From NCBI GenBank assembly GCA_028703305.1, contig JAQVNC010000006.1:1-45859 (forward strand): 45,859 nt of DNA, in the 5' to 3' direction. Under the pieces are notes generated by a model. The model saw only the letters and a list, made by a program, of their open reading frames with translations. It was not told where the DNA came from and did no database searches. The DNA is from Patescibacteria group bacterium. GTDB taxonomy: Bacteria > Patescibacteriota > Patescibacteriia > Patescibacteriales > GWC2-42-12. Below are positions 1 through 9,133 of the stretch, piece after piece; the first letter of the stretch is position 1; every line of letters starts with the position of its first letter. The translations under genes were made by a program, and so were the position numbers.

Positions 1-778
1 ATTCAATTAAATCGCGCGTATTAACCTGAACGGCGCCGACTTTATTGATTAACAAATCATAATAAATGGCTTCCGAAGGTATGAACATAAAAGCGAAATC
101 CATGGTTTTTTCGCCGGGCTTAACGTACTTAGCCGTTTCGTCAATGCGCAATTTTAAATCCTGCTTGAATAATTTTTCAAGTTTTTCCCGTTCTTCGGCT
201 TCGCGGCAATTTAAAATCCTTTCGTAATTTTCCAAAGAAAATTTTGAATCCACCGGAATAATTTTATCTTTAACGAAGACCACCGCGTCAACGATGGTGC
301 CGTCTTTAAACGGATATTGCATCTGATAAGAATTCGGCGGCAAAACATTTTTTAAAGTCTCTTCTAAAAAATATTCGCCCAAGACGCCGCGCTGTTTGGG
401 ATTTTTTAAAATGTCTTGCAGATTCTGCAATTGGGCGGAAAAATTCACCACCTGTTTATTAGTCTCGTCCAGCTTGGTTAATTTCTCGGTTACATCGGCG
501 ATTAAACGAGCCGATTGGCCGGTGATGTTTTGGATGATTTTCGTAGTCTGGCCGATTTGCTCCTGGTTGGCGCGATGAGTTTCAGCCAGCTTGCCATCCA
601 TAGCCTGCCTTAAATCCCGATTCTGCTCGCCCAGCTGCGTTAGCCGCTCCATCATGGCCGCCAATTTTTCTCCGTCTTGGCCGGAAGATGCCTGATATTT
701 TTTCATTAGCATTATTATTACTATAATAACGCCGATTATCAATAACATTAGCAAAAAAATGATTAGTTGATTTAACAT
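1..778 (-). CDS. rmuC: RmuC-family DNA recombination protein, 3' end cut by window edge
   Basis: I translated the minus strand from an ATG at 776-778. The first 26 or so residues form one hydrophobic membrane anchor. A coiled-coil stretch rich in Q, E and K follows (about residues 30-125). Then comes the start of the RmuC nuclease-like domain, with GVLGEYFLEETLKNVLP, DAVVFVKDKIIPVDSKFSLENYER and FMFIPSEAIYYDLL, all typical of the family. About 259 codons are visible and the frame runs off the window at base 1, so the C-terminal half is missing from view. RmuC proteins are membrane-anchored and limit inversions and rearrangements at short inverted repeats. That is notable here because this genome is rich in inverted repeats. 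The gene diverges from the small gene at 931. Family assignment is firm; the role in this organism is inferred. Confidence 0.9.
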   Translation of the reverse strand, partial: MLNQLIIFLLMLLIIGVIIVIIMLMKKYQASSGQDGEKLAAMMERLTQLGEQNRDLRQAMDGKLAETHRANQEQIGQTTKIIQNITGQSARLIADVTEKLTKLDETNKQVVNFSAQLQNLQDILKNPKQRGVLGEYFLEETLKNVLPPNSYQMQYPFKDGTIVDAVVFVKDKIIPVDSKFSLENYERILNCREAEEREKLEKLFKQDLKLRIDETAKYVKPGEKTMDFAFMFIPSEAIYYDLLINKVGAVQVNTRDLIE

Positions 779-875
779 AAAATTTTATAATATAAAATAA
801 TTTTTTTATGAGTTCAGTTTAACAATAAAACAAAAACTCTACAAGTATTACATATTTTGACAAAAAAAATTAATA

Positions 876-904
876 TTGACATAGTAATCGCGGCCGAGTA
901 TAAT
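876..904 (+). promoter_or_regulatory. Consensus sigma-70 type promoter
   Basis: TTGACA (876-881), a 17-base spacer and TATAAT (899-904) match the consensus exactly. It lies 26 bases upstream of the ATG at 931. A second TTGACA lies just upstream at about 857. The rest of 779-875 is AT-rich and shows no gene. Confidence 0.85.
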
Positions 905-930
905 TTAAACATAAATATTTTTTAAAAAAT

Positions 931-1179
931 ATGCCTAATAATATGACCATAGACGATTTGGCGGTTATTATTAAAGACGAGTTCGGCCATGTTAATGAAC
1001 GTTTTGATAAAGTTGATCAGCGTTTTGATAAAGTTGAGTCAGACATTAAAGAATTAAAAGACGGCCATGAACGGCTTGAGTTAAGAATGTCCAACGTCGC
1101 CTACCGCTTTGAAGTTGATGATTTAAAAAATCAGCTTAACCTTTTAAGGCAAAGGGTTGATAAAATGGAAAGCAAATAA
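931..1179 (+). CDS. Small coiled-coil protein of unknown function
   Basis: This 82-residue protein is acidic, highly charged and predicted to be almost entirely helical. It contains a near-perfect short repeat (ERFDKVDQ, then QRFDKVES, residues about 24-38). A heptad-like pattern of leucine and valine follows to the C-terminus (DLKNQLNLLRQRVDKMES). There is no signal peptide or membrane segment. It has its own perfect promoter upstream and a hairpin terminator 30 bases downstream, so it appears to be a monocistronic, well-transcribed gene. Short proteins with RFDKV-type repeats are common in candidate-phyla genomes and in phages, but I know of no assigned function. Oligomerisation through the coiled coil is an inference. 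No Shine-Dalgarno sequence is visible. Confidence 0.75.
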   Translation: MPNNMTIDDLAVIIKDEFGHVNERFDKVDQRFDKVESDIKELKDGHERLELRMSNVAYRFEVDDLKNQLNLLRQRVDKMESK

Positions 1180-1208
1180 ATTCATCAAAAACTTTATTAT
1201 ATAAAAAT

Positions 1209-1244
1209 AACCCCTTCACCGATTATTTGGTAAAGGGGTTTTGC
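1209..1244 (+). terminator. Rho-independent terminator of the coiled-coil gene
   Basis: AACCCCTTCACC (1209-1220) pairs with GGTAAAGGGGTT (1229-1240) with one mismatch. The loop has 8 bases and a short T run follows. Confidence 0.8.
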
Positions 1245-1330
1245 TATATAAAGAGCGGCTATCATGCGCCCGCCTTGCCAAGATTACGTTTTTAATCTAT
1301 AATGAATTGCGTTGTTTTAAATAATTCTCT

Positions 1331-1439
1331 GTCATTGCGAGGAGCGTTAGCGACGAAGCAATCTCACGAACAACAAACTTCTTTCTAAGGCTCAATCTCC
1401 GTGAGATTGCTTCGCTCCTTCCAGTCGCTCGCAATGACA
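1331..1439. repeat. Inverted pair of family E repeats (GTCATTGCGAG type)
   Basis: One copy reads GTCATTGCGAGGAGCG and continues to GAAGCAATCTCACGAA (1331-1370). A second copy lies in opposite orientation (about 1401-1439, ending CTCGCAATGAC). Together they form a large palindrome between the coiled-coil gene and uvrA. The right copy contributes an in-frame GTG that lengthens the uvrA reading frame by 18 codons, which should be ignored. Related copies lie at 8096, 28678, 30614 and 35819. Confidence 0.8.
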
Positions 1440-1454
1440 TCTACTATATTCAAT

Positions 1455-4322
1455 ATGCAAAATAGCATCCGAATCAAAGGCGCGCGCGTCCATAATTTAA
1501 AAAATGTCAGCCTGGAAATTCCGCGCGATAAACTGGTGGTTTTAACCGGCCTGTCCGGCTCGGGCAAATCCTCTTTGGCTTTTGATACAATTTACGCCGA
1601 AGGCCAGCGCCGCTATGTTGAATCTTTATCCGCTTACGCCCGCCAATTCATCGGCCAGATGAATAAGCCTGATGTTGATTCCATTGACGGCTTGTCGCCG
1701 GCTATTTCCATTGATCAAAAATCCACTTCCCATAATCCGCGCTCAACCGTCGGCACGATTACGGAAATTTACGACTACTTGCGCCTGTTATACGCCCGCG
1801 TCGGCGTGCCTCATTGTCCGACCTGCGGCGAAAAAATCAAACCCATGTCAATTGATGAAATCGTCGGCCAGATTATTGCCGGCTTTATGGATAAGGACAT
1901 AATAATTTTAGCTCCCCTGATTAAAGACAAAAAAGGAGAGCATAAAAGCATTTTAGACGGCGTGGCCAAGGCCGGCTACTCCCGCCTTAAATATGATGGG
2001 CATATTTACTCTTTGGAAGAAGTCCGCGATTTAAACGTGGACAAGCAGAAAAAACATAACGTGGAAATCGTGATTGACCGCTTATCCGTCAATAAAGATA
2101 AAGAGGATCTGGCGCGCCTGACCGAGAGCGTGGAAAAAGCCATTGAGCTGGGCAACGGTTTGGTAGCGGTCGGACCGCTTAAGAGCGGTCCGACCGCTAA
2201 AACCGTCTCCGAAACCACTTTTTCCAAACTTTCCGCCTGCTCTAAATGCGGCATCAGCTTACCCGAATTGGAGCCGCGCAATTTTTCCTTTAACTCGCCT
2301 CATGGCGCCTGCTCTGATTGCTCCGGCTTGGGCACTAAGCTGGAAATTGACCCGAATTTAATTATCAATTCCAATTTAACCATCGCCCAAGGCGCTATCC
2401 GCCCCTGGGCCCATAGCACGGCCGGCGGCCAAGGCTGGATGATGCGTATCCTAGGCACGGTAGCGCAGGCTCAAGGCTTTGATTTAAATACTCCGGTTAA
2501 AGATTTAACTAAAAAACAATTAGCTATCGTGCTTTATGGCTCGGGCGAAAAAAACTATAATGTTGATTATCAAAGCGACCGTTTTTCCGGTGAATTAACC
2601 ACTGAATTTGAGGGCGTTATCCCTAATCTGGAACGCCGCTTCCAGCAAACCGAATCCGATTATGTTAGGCGTGAAATTGAGCAATATATGAGGATCTTGG
2701 TTTGCCCGACATGCTTAGGCAAGCGCTTAAAGCCGGAGATGCTGGCCGTAACTATCGCCGGCTTGTCAATTTATGATGTCTCGGAAAAAACCATTGGCCA
2801 GGAAAAAAAATTCTTTGGCGATCTGGCCGATTCAAAAACAATTTCCGCGCGCGACAAAAAAATTTCAACCCAGCTTTTAAAAGAAATTTGCGCCCGCCTG
2901 GAATTTCTTTCTAACGTCGGCCTGGATTACTTAACGCTCGGGCGCGCGGCCAATACCTTGTCCGGCGGCGAAGCCCAGCGCATACGTTTAGCTACCCAGA
3001 TTGGCTCGGCTTTAATGGGCGTAATTTATATTTTAGACGAGCCGTCAATCGGCCTGCACCAACGCGACAACAATAAATTGATCGGCACGCTTAAAAAATT
3101 GCGCGATTTAGGCAATACGGTTTTAGTGGTTGAACATGACGAGGCCATGATGCTGGCGGCCGATTGGCTGATAGATATCGGCCCGGGCGCGGGCGAGCAT
3201 GGCGGCCAAATCGTGGCCGAAGGAGCGCCGCTGGCTGTAAAGAAAAATCAAAAATCTTTAACTGGCCAATATTTAAGTGGCAAAAAATTCATACCCGCGC
3301 CGGCTAAATACCGCGCCGATAGTGGAAAAAGTTTAAAAATTATAAAAGCCGGCGAGCATAATTTAAAAAATATTGATGTGGAATTTCCTTTAGGCATGTT
3401 TATCGCCATTACCGGCGTTTCCGGCTCGGGCAAATCCACCTTAATGACCGATATTTTAGCCAATGCCTTAAACCAAAAGCTTTACCGCGCCAAGCAAGCG
3501 CCGGGCAAGCATGAAAAAATTCAAGGCCTGGAAAATATTGATAAAGTAATCAATATTGACCAGTCGCCGATCGGCCGCACCCCGCGGTCAAATCCGGCGA
3601 CTTACACCGGCGCCTTTACGCCGATTCGCGATTTATTCGCAAGCTTGCCTGAAGCTAAGATCAGAGGCTATAAAACCGGGCGCTTTTCTTTTAACGTCCC
3701 GGGTGGGCGCTGCGAAGCTTGCGGCGGCGACGGTATGGTTAAAATAGAAATGCAATTTTTGCCTGACATCTATGTTGAGTGCGAAGTCTGCCACGGCAAA
3801 AGATATAATAAAGAAGCTTTGGAAATTCATTATAAAGACAAAAATATTTCCGATGTATTAAATATGACAGTTGAAGAAGGCCTGCACTTTTTCAGAAACA
3901 TTCCGGCGATTGAGCAAAAACTTTTTACTTTAAATCAGGTCGGTTTAAGTTATGTTAAGCTCGGCCAATCAGCCACAACCCTGTCCGGCGGCGAAGCGCA
4001 AAGGGTAAAATTAGCCACCGAACTGTCCCGCCGCGCCACGGGAAAAACTTTATACATTTTAGACGAACCCACCACCGGTTTGCACTTTGACGACATCAAA
4101 AAACTTTTGCATGTCTTAAATCAGCTGGTTGATAAAGGCAATACGGTTTTAATTATTGAGCATAATTTAGACGTGATCAAATCAGTTGATTGGATCATAG
4201 ATCTCGGCCCGGAAGGCGGCGACAAAGGCGGCGAAATCGTGGCAATTGGCACGCCGCGCCAAGTCGCCAACAACAAAAAAAGTTACACTGGTCAATACCT
4301 CGCAAAAATCTTCAAAAAATAA
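1455..4322 (+). CDS. uvrA: Excinuclease ABC subunit A
   Basis: UvrA is the damage-recognition ATPase of nucleotide excision repair. The 955-residue protein has two ABC modules. The first has Walker [10 protein letters not shown] near residue 31 and the signature LSGGEAQR with [13 protein letters not shown]. The second has [10 protein letters not shown], then [12 protein letters not shown] and [13 protein letters not shown]. Zinc modules are intact: CSKC with CSDC, and CEAC with CEVC around the C-terminal DNA-binding region. I chose the ATG at 1455 over the upstream GTG at 1401 because the extra 18 codons are encoded by a family E repeat, and [13 protein letters not shown] matches the usual N-terminus. 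No Shine-Dalgarno sequence is seen. A perfect 15-bp inverted repeat lies inside the gene at 2165-2198. uvrB and uvrC lie about 13 kb away. Confidence 0.97.
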   Translation: MQNSIRIKGARVHNLKNVSLEIPRDKLVVLTGLSGSGKSSLAFDTIYAEGQRRYVESLSAYARQFIGQMNKPDVDSIDGLSPAISIDQKSTSHNPRSTVGTITEIYDYLRLLYARVGVPHCPTCGEKIKPMSIDEIVGQIIAGFMDKDIIILAPLIKDKKGEHKSILDGVAKAGYSRLKYDGHIYSLEEVRDLNVDKQKKHNVEIVIDRLSVNKDKEDLARLTESVEKAIELGNGLVAVGPLKSGPTAKTVSETTFSKLSACSKCGISLPELEPRNFSFNSPHGACSDCSGLGTKLEIDPNLIINSNLTIAQGAIRPWAHSTAGGQGWMMRILGTVAQAQGFDLNTPVKDLTKKQLAIVLYGSGEKNYNVDYQSDRFSGELTTEFEGVIPNLERRFQQTESDYVRREIEQYMRILVCPTCLGKRLKPEMLAVTIAGLSIYDVSEKTIGQEKKFFGDLADSKTISARDKKISTQLLKEICARLEFLSNVGLDYLTLGRAANTLSGGEAQRIRLATQIGSALMGVIYILDEPSIGLHQRDNNKLIGTLKKLRDLGNTVLVVEHDEAMMLAADWLIDIGPGAGEHGGQIVAEGAPLAVKKNQKSLTGQYLSGKKFIPAPAKYRADSGKSLKIIKAGEHNLKNIDVEFPLGMFIAITGVSGSGKSTLMTDILANALNQKLYRAKQAPGKHEKIQGLENIDKVINIDQSPIGRTPRSNPATYTGAFTPIRDLFASLPEAKIRGYKTGRFSFNVPGGRCEACGGDGMVKIEMQFLPDIYVECEVCHGKRYNKEALEIHYKDKNISDVLNMTVEEGLHFFRNIPAIEQKLFTLNQVGLSYVKLGQSATTLSGGEAQRVKLATELSRRATGKTLYILDEPTTGLHFDDIKKLLHVLNQLVDKGNTVLIIEHNLDVIKSVDWIIDLGPEGGDKGGEIVAIGTPRQVANNKKSYTGQYLAKIFKK
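2165..2198. repeat. Perfect 15-bp palindrome inside uvrA
   Basis: AGCGGTCGGACCGCT (2165-2179), a 4-base loop TAAG, and AGCGGTCCGACCGCT (2184-2198) are perfect inverted repeats. They encode the peptide [11 protein letters not shown] just before the first zinc module of UvrA. By eye against remembered E. coli UvrA, the stretch here is a few residues longer. An inserted repeat is plausible but unproven. Confidence 0.75.
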
Positions 4323-4332
4323 TTTAACTTGT

Positions 4333-4356
4333 TCTCCGTAGCCTTGGCGTAGGAGA
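4333..4356. repeat. Family G palindromic repeat after uvrA
   Basis: TCTCCGTAGCCTTGGCGTAG followed by GAGA is an imperfect palindrome just after the uvrA stop. It is related to the repeats inside valS (11684) and uvrC (20153). It could also act as a weak terminator hairpin, but no T run follows. Confidence 0.55.
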
Positions 4357-4380
4357 GCCGGACAATATCTAAGTAAAATA

Positions 4381-5736
4381 TTAAAATAATTTCTTATAAA
4401 ACAATAAAAAATATATTAGCGGCATTGTCTTAATGCCGTTTTTATTTTCCAGCCTGTCTTTACTTATAATAATGCCTTTTTTAAATCCGGCTAATTTAAA
4501 AATATTAAAATCCGCTTGGCTGATTTCTTTATCATACCTGATTAAAATCGGCGCTACGCCTTTCCCTCGCTTAACCAAAAAATTAATTTCTTTTTTCTTA
4601 ATATTGTCGCGCCAATAAGTTATTTTATTGGCCTCATCTTTGGCCAAATGGCTAAAAACCACATTCTCCACTAGATGAAAAAATACCGCCGGATCATGCA
4701 AACGCTGGCGCGCCAGCTGATAATAGTTTAGCGAACCGTGAGTATATGAATAGAACAGCCAAAAAATAAACGGATCCTGAAAATAAACTTTTTTGGCTTT
4801 ACGGCTGTCCGGTTCGCCCCCGTCTGACTGGTAGACGGTTTTTATAACGAACATTGATTCCAAAATATCTAAATATTCAACCGCGGTTAGATGAGTCTTG
4901 GCTTTGGTTTTATGGGTTAAAGTTTTATAGCCCAAAGGCGTGCCTAAATTTAAAATCAATTTTTCCATAATCTGCCTGGTTAAAACTATATCCCGATTAG
5001 ACCTGGCGACATGGGCTAAAAACCAATGCAGGAAATTACTGTAAATATTCTGCCTGATGGCGCCGTTTTCTTTGTAATCGTTGATGGCGGAAATAAAGCC
5101 GCCGGTTAAAAGATAAATGTCCAAATAATATTCAAGCCGGCCATGCCGCTTCTGATAATTTTCCCGGGTTAAATCTTTAAAAAGATCGGGATTAATTAAA
5201 TTGGCAAATTCGCTAAAAGCCAAACTATTAATGGTTATATTTTTTACATCATTGAATTTAGCTTTGGCTTGGCTAAAAGACGAAGCCGATAGAATAACCG
5301 TGGCATTAATCAGTTTGGCGGCTTTAGATAAATGATCCATGCCCTTTTGCCAATTTTTTATCATGGCGATCTCGTCAATAAAAATATAGCGCCGCGCCTT
5401 GCCCTCGGCTTTTAAACTTAAAAACAGCTTAATCATTTCATTAAGCTGCTCAAAGCTATCAAGATTGTGGCAAGAATAAAAAAAGATATTATTAGGATTA
5501 ACCCGATCTGCTTCAATTAATTTTTTAATCATGAGCTTCAGTAAAGTGGTTTTACCCGCGCCCTTTAAGCCGGTTAAAAAATATATTTTATCCTGTTTTA
5601 AATTTATTTGTTCTAAAGCCGCCGGCTGCCGCTTTAAGCTTTGCCGTTCATATTGTTCAATTGACGGATCAAATTTTAAACTTTCGCCCCTCCACCAGGG
5701 ATTTTGAATGGAAAGCAGCTCTAAATTTAAATCCAT
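4381..5736 (-). CDS. AAA ATPase with C-terminal DUF4143-like domain
   Basis: The P-loop FLTGLKGAGKTTLLKLM lies near residue 55-70 and the Walker B region RYIFIDEIAMIKNW near 140. A sensor-like segment ILSASSF follows. The C-terminal half has YLTGG, the LTHKTKAKTHLTAVEYLDIL winged-helix-like stretch, YFQDPFIFWLF and a nuclease-like NFLVKRG. This order matches the AAA_14 plus DUF4143 family, whose biochemical role is unknown. The frame is open to a TTG at 5751, but I prefer the ATG at 5736 (451 residues). It lies directly downstream of the DedA-like gene on the same strand with about 17 bases between them. No partner gene suggests a substrate. Confidence 0.8.
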   Translation of the reverse strand: MDLNLELLSIQNPWWRGESLKFDPSIEQYERQSLKRQPAALEQINLKQDKIYFLTGLKGAGKTTLLKLMIKKLIEADRVNPNNIFFYSCHNLDSFEQLNEMIKLFLSLKAEGKARRYIFIDEIAMIKNWQKGMDHLSKAAKLINATVILSASSFSQAKAKFNDVKNITINSLAFSEFANLINPDLFKDLTRENYQKRHGRLEYYLDIYLLTGGFISAINDYKENGAIRQNIYSNFLHWFLAHVARSNRDIVLTRQIMEKLILNLGTPLGYKTLTHKTKAKTHLTAVEYLDILESMFVIKTVYQSDGGEPDSRKAKKVYFQDPFIFWLFYSYTHGSLNYYQLARQRLHDPAVFFHLVENVVFSHLAKDEANKITYWRDNIKKKEINFLVKRGKGVAPILIRYDKEISQADFNIFKLAGFKKGIIISKDRLENKNGIKTMPLIYFLLFYKKLF

Positions 5737-5753
5737 ATTGCTAATTATCAAAA

Positions 5754-6374
5754 TTAATCATTTTTTAAATTTTTTAAATGCCTTCTAACATACCAAATCG
5801 CGCCAATTATAATTATTGCCACGATAGCCGCGTCAAACTTATGGAAATAAGCTCCGAGCGTATTCCAATGGTCGCCCAATTTTTTACCAATATAAGCTAA
5901 AACGTAGCACCAGGGCAAAGAGCCTAAAAAAGTATAAATCACAAACTTGGTAAAATTCATTTTAGCGATGCCGGCCGGCAAAGAAATAAAAGTTCTTACC
6001 ACCGGTAAGAGGCGCGATAAGAAAATCGCGCCGGAGCCGTATTTATTAAAAAAATTATCGGCCATGGCTAAATCATGATGAGAAATTAAAACATACTTGC
6101 CGTATTTTTCTATAAAAGATCGCCCGCCCCAAACGCCTACGGCATAAGCCGCGGCCGAACCGGCGACACAGCCTAAAGCGCCGGCTAAAGTTACGCCGAG
6201 CAAACTGAATTTCCCTTGCGCCGCTAAAAAACCGGCGAACGGCATGATAATTTCGGACGGCAACGGCACGCAGGCGCTTTCAATCGCCATCATTAAACCA
6301 ACGCCCGCGTAGCCTAATGAGGAGATAGCGTTGATAATAAACGAGGTCAAAACTGAAATAATAGATTCTAACAT
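5754..6374 (-). CDS. DedA/VTT-family integral membrane protein
   Basis: The 206-residue protein has several hydrophobic segments and the family landmarks. These include ESACVPLPSEIIMPFAGFLA (the conserved E and P of the re-entrant loop), AYAVGVWGG, the FLSRLLPVVRTFISLPAG motif with its conserved arginines, and GSLPWCYVLAYIGKKLG. DedA proteins are VTT-domain membrane proteins. Some family members help flip undecaprenyl phosphate or other lipids and maintain membrane potential; which lipid this one handles cannot be told from sequence. The length is normal for the family. It follows argS by about 10 bases on the same strand and precedes the DUF4143 ATPase, so the three may be cotranscribed. Confidence 0.92.
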   Translation of the reverse strand: MLESIISVLTSFIINAISSLGYAGVGLMMAIESACVPLPSEIIMPFAGFLAAQGKFSLLGVTLAGALGCVAGSAAAYAVGVWGGRSFIEKYGKYVLISHHDLAMADNFFNKYGSGAIFLSRLLPVVRTFISLPAGIAKMNFTKFVIYTFLGSLPWCYVLAYIGKKLGDHWNTLGAYFHKFDAAIVAIIIIGAIWYVRRHLKNLKND

Positions 6375-6383
6375 AATTTTATT

Positions 6384-8090
6384 TTACATTTCTTCCATGG
6401 TCTCAATCCCTAATAATCCCAGGCCATTCTCCAGCGTCTGCCTAACCGCCATAATCAGCGCTAAGCGAGCCCGCCTAATTTCCTCCTTGGCCTTTAAAAC
6501 CGGGACCGCGTGGTAATAATCATTAAGCTCCTGCGCCAATTCAAATAAATATTTGGCTAATTCGCTAGGATTATAATTTTTACCAGCTATGGTTACAATC
6601 TCCGGATATTTAGACAGCTTATTTACCAGCGCCAATTCTTTAGCGTCATTTAACGCTTCATATTTTATTTTAGTTGCGAGTTTTGAGCCGCCGGTTTTAC
6701 GAATTATGCTATTTATTCTGGCTGCCGTATATTGCAAATACGCCGCCGTGTAGCCGTCAAAGCGCAAAGCCTGGCCAATATCAAAAGTAATAACTTTATC
6801 GGCGCCGGCTTTAAGCATCTCAAATTTTAAAGCGCCATTAACCAGCTTATTAACCACGCTCGCCAGCTTTTTCTCGCTCCAATTTTTATGCCGCTTTTTA
6901 GTTTCGCTTAAAGCTTTTTTCATGGCCTGCGCGCGCAAATCTTCGTAAGTTATAACTTGACCGGTGCGCGAGCTCATCATGCCTTCTGGCAGTTTAACAA
7001 ATTCATAGCTTAAGTGCTTCATTTCCTGCTTAAAGCCCAAAAGCTCTAAAACTTTAAATAACTGCTTGAAATACAGTCCCTGCCTGACGTCCACTATGTA
7101 AATTGACTTGTCTATTTTATATTTTTTAAATTTTTCTTCGGCTAAAGCCAAGTCGGCCACCGGATATAAAGCCGTGCCGTCGCCTCTTAAAATTACCAGC
7201 ACGCCTAAATCATATTTATTTAAATCCGCGATAATCGCGCCCTGGCTTTTAATTAAAAAATGTTTGGCATAAAGCTTAGCTACCATGTCCAGGCCTTTAT
7301 CTATGGCCTCGCTTTCATAAAAAATATGTTCAAATTTAACGCCTAATTCTTTATATATTTTATCAAAGCCGTTAATGCTCCAGGTTCTGGTTTTCTGCCA
7401 TAATTTATAATCCGCTCCGGCGCGGCTTTCAATCTTTTTCATAATTTCCGCCACCTCAATCTTGGCAGTTTCATTATTTTCCAGCTCCGCGCAAGCCTTA
7501 ACATAAACCTTGCCCAAAAAATAACCTTTGTTAAGCGGCAATTTTTCTTTTTTATAAAATTTATTAAAAGCCCAAAGAGTTTTGGCCACATGAATTCCAA
7601 AATCATTTATATAAGAAACCGGTATGGCTTTAAAGCCGTTAGCGCTTAAAATTTTAGTTACCGCCTCGCCATAGCAAACATTGCGCAAATGCCCAACATG
7701 ATATTCTTTATGCGTATTAGCATTGGAAAATTCCACCATGACTTTTTTATTTTGGCCGAGATTATTTAAGCCGTATTTATTCTTGGCTTTGGCTATTTCC
7801 TCAATCACGCCCTGCGCCAGTTTAGCCTTGTTAAATGTAAAATTTAAAAACGGCCCGATGGCTTTAGCCGCTACGACCGTATCATTTAATTCAATCTTGC
7901 CGACTAAAAATTCCCCGGTCTCCACCGCGGTTTTTTTTAGTTCCTTGGCCAAATTAAAACAGGGCAAGCTTAAATCCCCGAAAGCCGGATTTGGCGGATA
8001 GACTAAATCATTAGCCGACACAACGTTTTTTTTCAAAACTTTATTAATCTCGTTAGCAATATTTTGTTTTACTTTTTCCAATTGATACAT
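6384..8090 (-). CDS. argS: Arginyl-tRNA synthetase
   Basis: The enzyme attaches arginine to tRNA-Arg in the cytoplasm. The 568-residue protein has the ArgRS N-terminal Add-1 domain. The class I HIGH region is VEFSNANTHKEYHVGHLRN at about residue 120, and the KMSKS-like segment is EGMMSSRTGQVITYEDL. The C-terminal anticodon-binding DALR helix bundle includes AAYLQYTAARINSIIRK and ends LENGLGLLGIETMEEM. ATG start at 8090, no Shine-Dalgarno sequence. A family E repeat (8096-8128) lies directly in front of the start codon. It sits in a minus-strand run of synthetase and cell-wall genes. Confidence 0.96.
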   Translation of the reverse strand: MYQLEKVKQNIANEINKVLKKNVVSANDLVYPPNPAFGDLSLPCFNLAKELKKTAVETGEFLVGKIELNDTVVAAKAIGPFLNFTFNKAKLAQGVIEEIAKAKNKYGLNNLGQNKKVMVEFSNANTHKEYHVGHLRNVCYGEAVTKILSANGFKAIPVSYINDFGIHVAKTLWAFNKFYKKEKLPLNKGYFLGKVYVKACAELENNETAKIEVAEIMKKIESRAGADYKLWQKTRTWSINGFDKIYKELGVKFEHIFYESEAIDKGLDMVAKLYAKHFLIKSQGAIIADLNKYDLGVLVILRGDGTALYPVADLALAEEKFKKYKIDKSIYIVDVRQGLYFKQLFKVLELLGFKQEMKHLSYEFVKLPEGMMSSRTGQVITYEDLRAQAMKKALSETKKRHKNWSEKKLASVVNKLVNGALKFEMLKAGADKVITFDIGQALRFDGYTAAYLQYTAARINSIIRKTGGSKLATKIKYEALNDAKELALVNKLSKYPEIVTIAGKNYNPSELAKYLFELAQELNDYYHAVPVLKAKEEIRRARLALIMAVRQTLENGLGLLGIETMEEM

Positions 8091-8095
8091 AAATT

Positions 8096-8128
8096 GTCAT
8101 TGCGAGCGAAGCGAAGCAATCTCACGAA
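8096..8128. repeat. Family E repeat upstream of argS
   Basis: GTCATTGCGAGCGAAGCGAA followed by GCAATCTCACGAA fills most of the gap between murI and argS. It lies 5 bases from the argS start codon, so it would be in the argS leader. Confidence 0.8.
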
Positions 8129-8140
8129 CGCAAACTTAAA

Positions 8141-8947
8141 TTATAAATTTGTTTTTTTAACCTCCTCTATATTTCCCCCTAAAAATTTCTTCCCAAAATT
8201 TTTAAATTTTTCAATATCATCTGTCGTATAAAAAACCAATTTCCCATTTTTTTCTAATTTTTTTTCAATCTCCTCATGCCGCTTTAAATAGCCGGATAAT
8301 TTTTCCGCGGCTATAGCGGCCGGATTTATAACTTTAACATTTTTGCCCATTAGCCGGGAAATATCTTTAATCATCAAAGGATAATGGGTGCAGCCTAAAA
8401 TTAAAGTGTCTATTTGCTTAATTTTTAACGGTTGCAAATATTTTTTTAAAATCATCCTGGCTTCCGGTTTTTTTATCCAGCCTTCTTCAATTAAAGGCAC
8501 TAAGAGCGGGCAGGCCTGTTGGTAAATTTCTAGATCACTCCTTAATTTTTCCAATTCTTTTTTATAAACTCCGGAATTAATCGTGGCCGTTGTGCCGATA
8601 ACGCCAAGTTTATGATAACGGCTTAGCTTAACCGCTTCTTCCACGGTCGGCGCCACCACGCCTAAAACACGGCTTTCCGGATAATTTTTCGGCAAATATT
8701 CCTGCTGAATTTTTCTCAAAGCTTTGCTTGAAGCTGTATGGCAGGCGATAATAACCAGCTCACATCCCTGCTTAAACAGAAAATCAACCGCTTCTTTAGT
8801 ATAATTATAAATTGCTTCATCCGATTTGTCGCCGTATGGCGCGCGCGCGTTGTCGCCCAGATAGATATAATCATACTCCGGCAATAACCGCAAAAATTCT
8901 TTTAAAACGGTTAAGCCGCCAAACCCGGAATCAAAAACTCCAATCAT
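8141..8947 (-). CDS. murI: Glutamate racemase
   Basis: The enzyme converts L-glutamate to D-glutamate for peptidoglycan. The 268-residue protein starts with the family motif IGVFDSGFGGLTVLKEF, followed by YLGDNARAPYGDKS. The two catalytic cysteines lie in IIACHTASSKAL and LILGCTHYPLM. ATG at 8947. murD is present further along the window at 40545, so the organism evidently makes its own peptidoglycan precursors. The gene is separated from tyrS by hairpin element A1, and from argS by a family E repeat. Confidence 0.96.
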   Translation of the reverse strand: MIGVFDSGFGGLTVLKEFLRLLPEYDYIYLGDNARAPYGDKSDEAIYNYTKEAVDFLFKQGCELVIIACHTASSKALRKIQQEYLPKNYPESRVLGVVAPTVEEAVKLSRYHKLGVIGTTATINSGVYKKELEKLRSDLEIYQQACPLLVPLIEEGWIKKPEARMILKKYLQPLKIKQIDTLILGCTHYPLMIKDISRLMGKNVKVINPAAIAAEKLSGYLKRHEEIEKKLEKNGKLVFYTTDDIEKFKNFGKKFLGGNIEEVKKTNL

Positions 8948-8992
8948 AATAAGTTTAAAATTTAAAAATCAAAATGAAAAATAGATTAACTC

Positions 8993-9108
8993 GCCAGGCA
9001 AAGATGTTTATTTTGAGCGCATACGAAATTGTAATATTTTTTCTTAAATTATTTTAAGAAAAAATACCCAAATTTCGTCTAAGCGAAAAGTAGACATCTT
9101 TGCCTGGC
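8993..9108. repeat. Family A hairpin element, copy A1
   Basis: Outer arms GCCAGGCAAAGATGT (8993-9007) and ACATCTTTGCCTGGC (9094-9108) are perfectly complementary. Inside is the conserved family core: GCGCATACGAAATTGT, an AT-rich inner hairpin, AAATTTCGTCTAAGC. Other complete copies lie at 41899 and 45034 and a broken copy at about 14977. The outer arms of the three complete copies share no sequence. It fills the gap between tyrS and murI. Confidence 0.85.
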
Positions 9109-9133
9109 AAATTATGATTAAAATATAAAAATT

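Noticed and set aside
1331-1439. Repeat units considered as a CRISPR array
   Set aside because: Only two inverted copies, not regularly spaced direct repeats, and no cas genes anywhere in the window.
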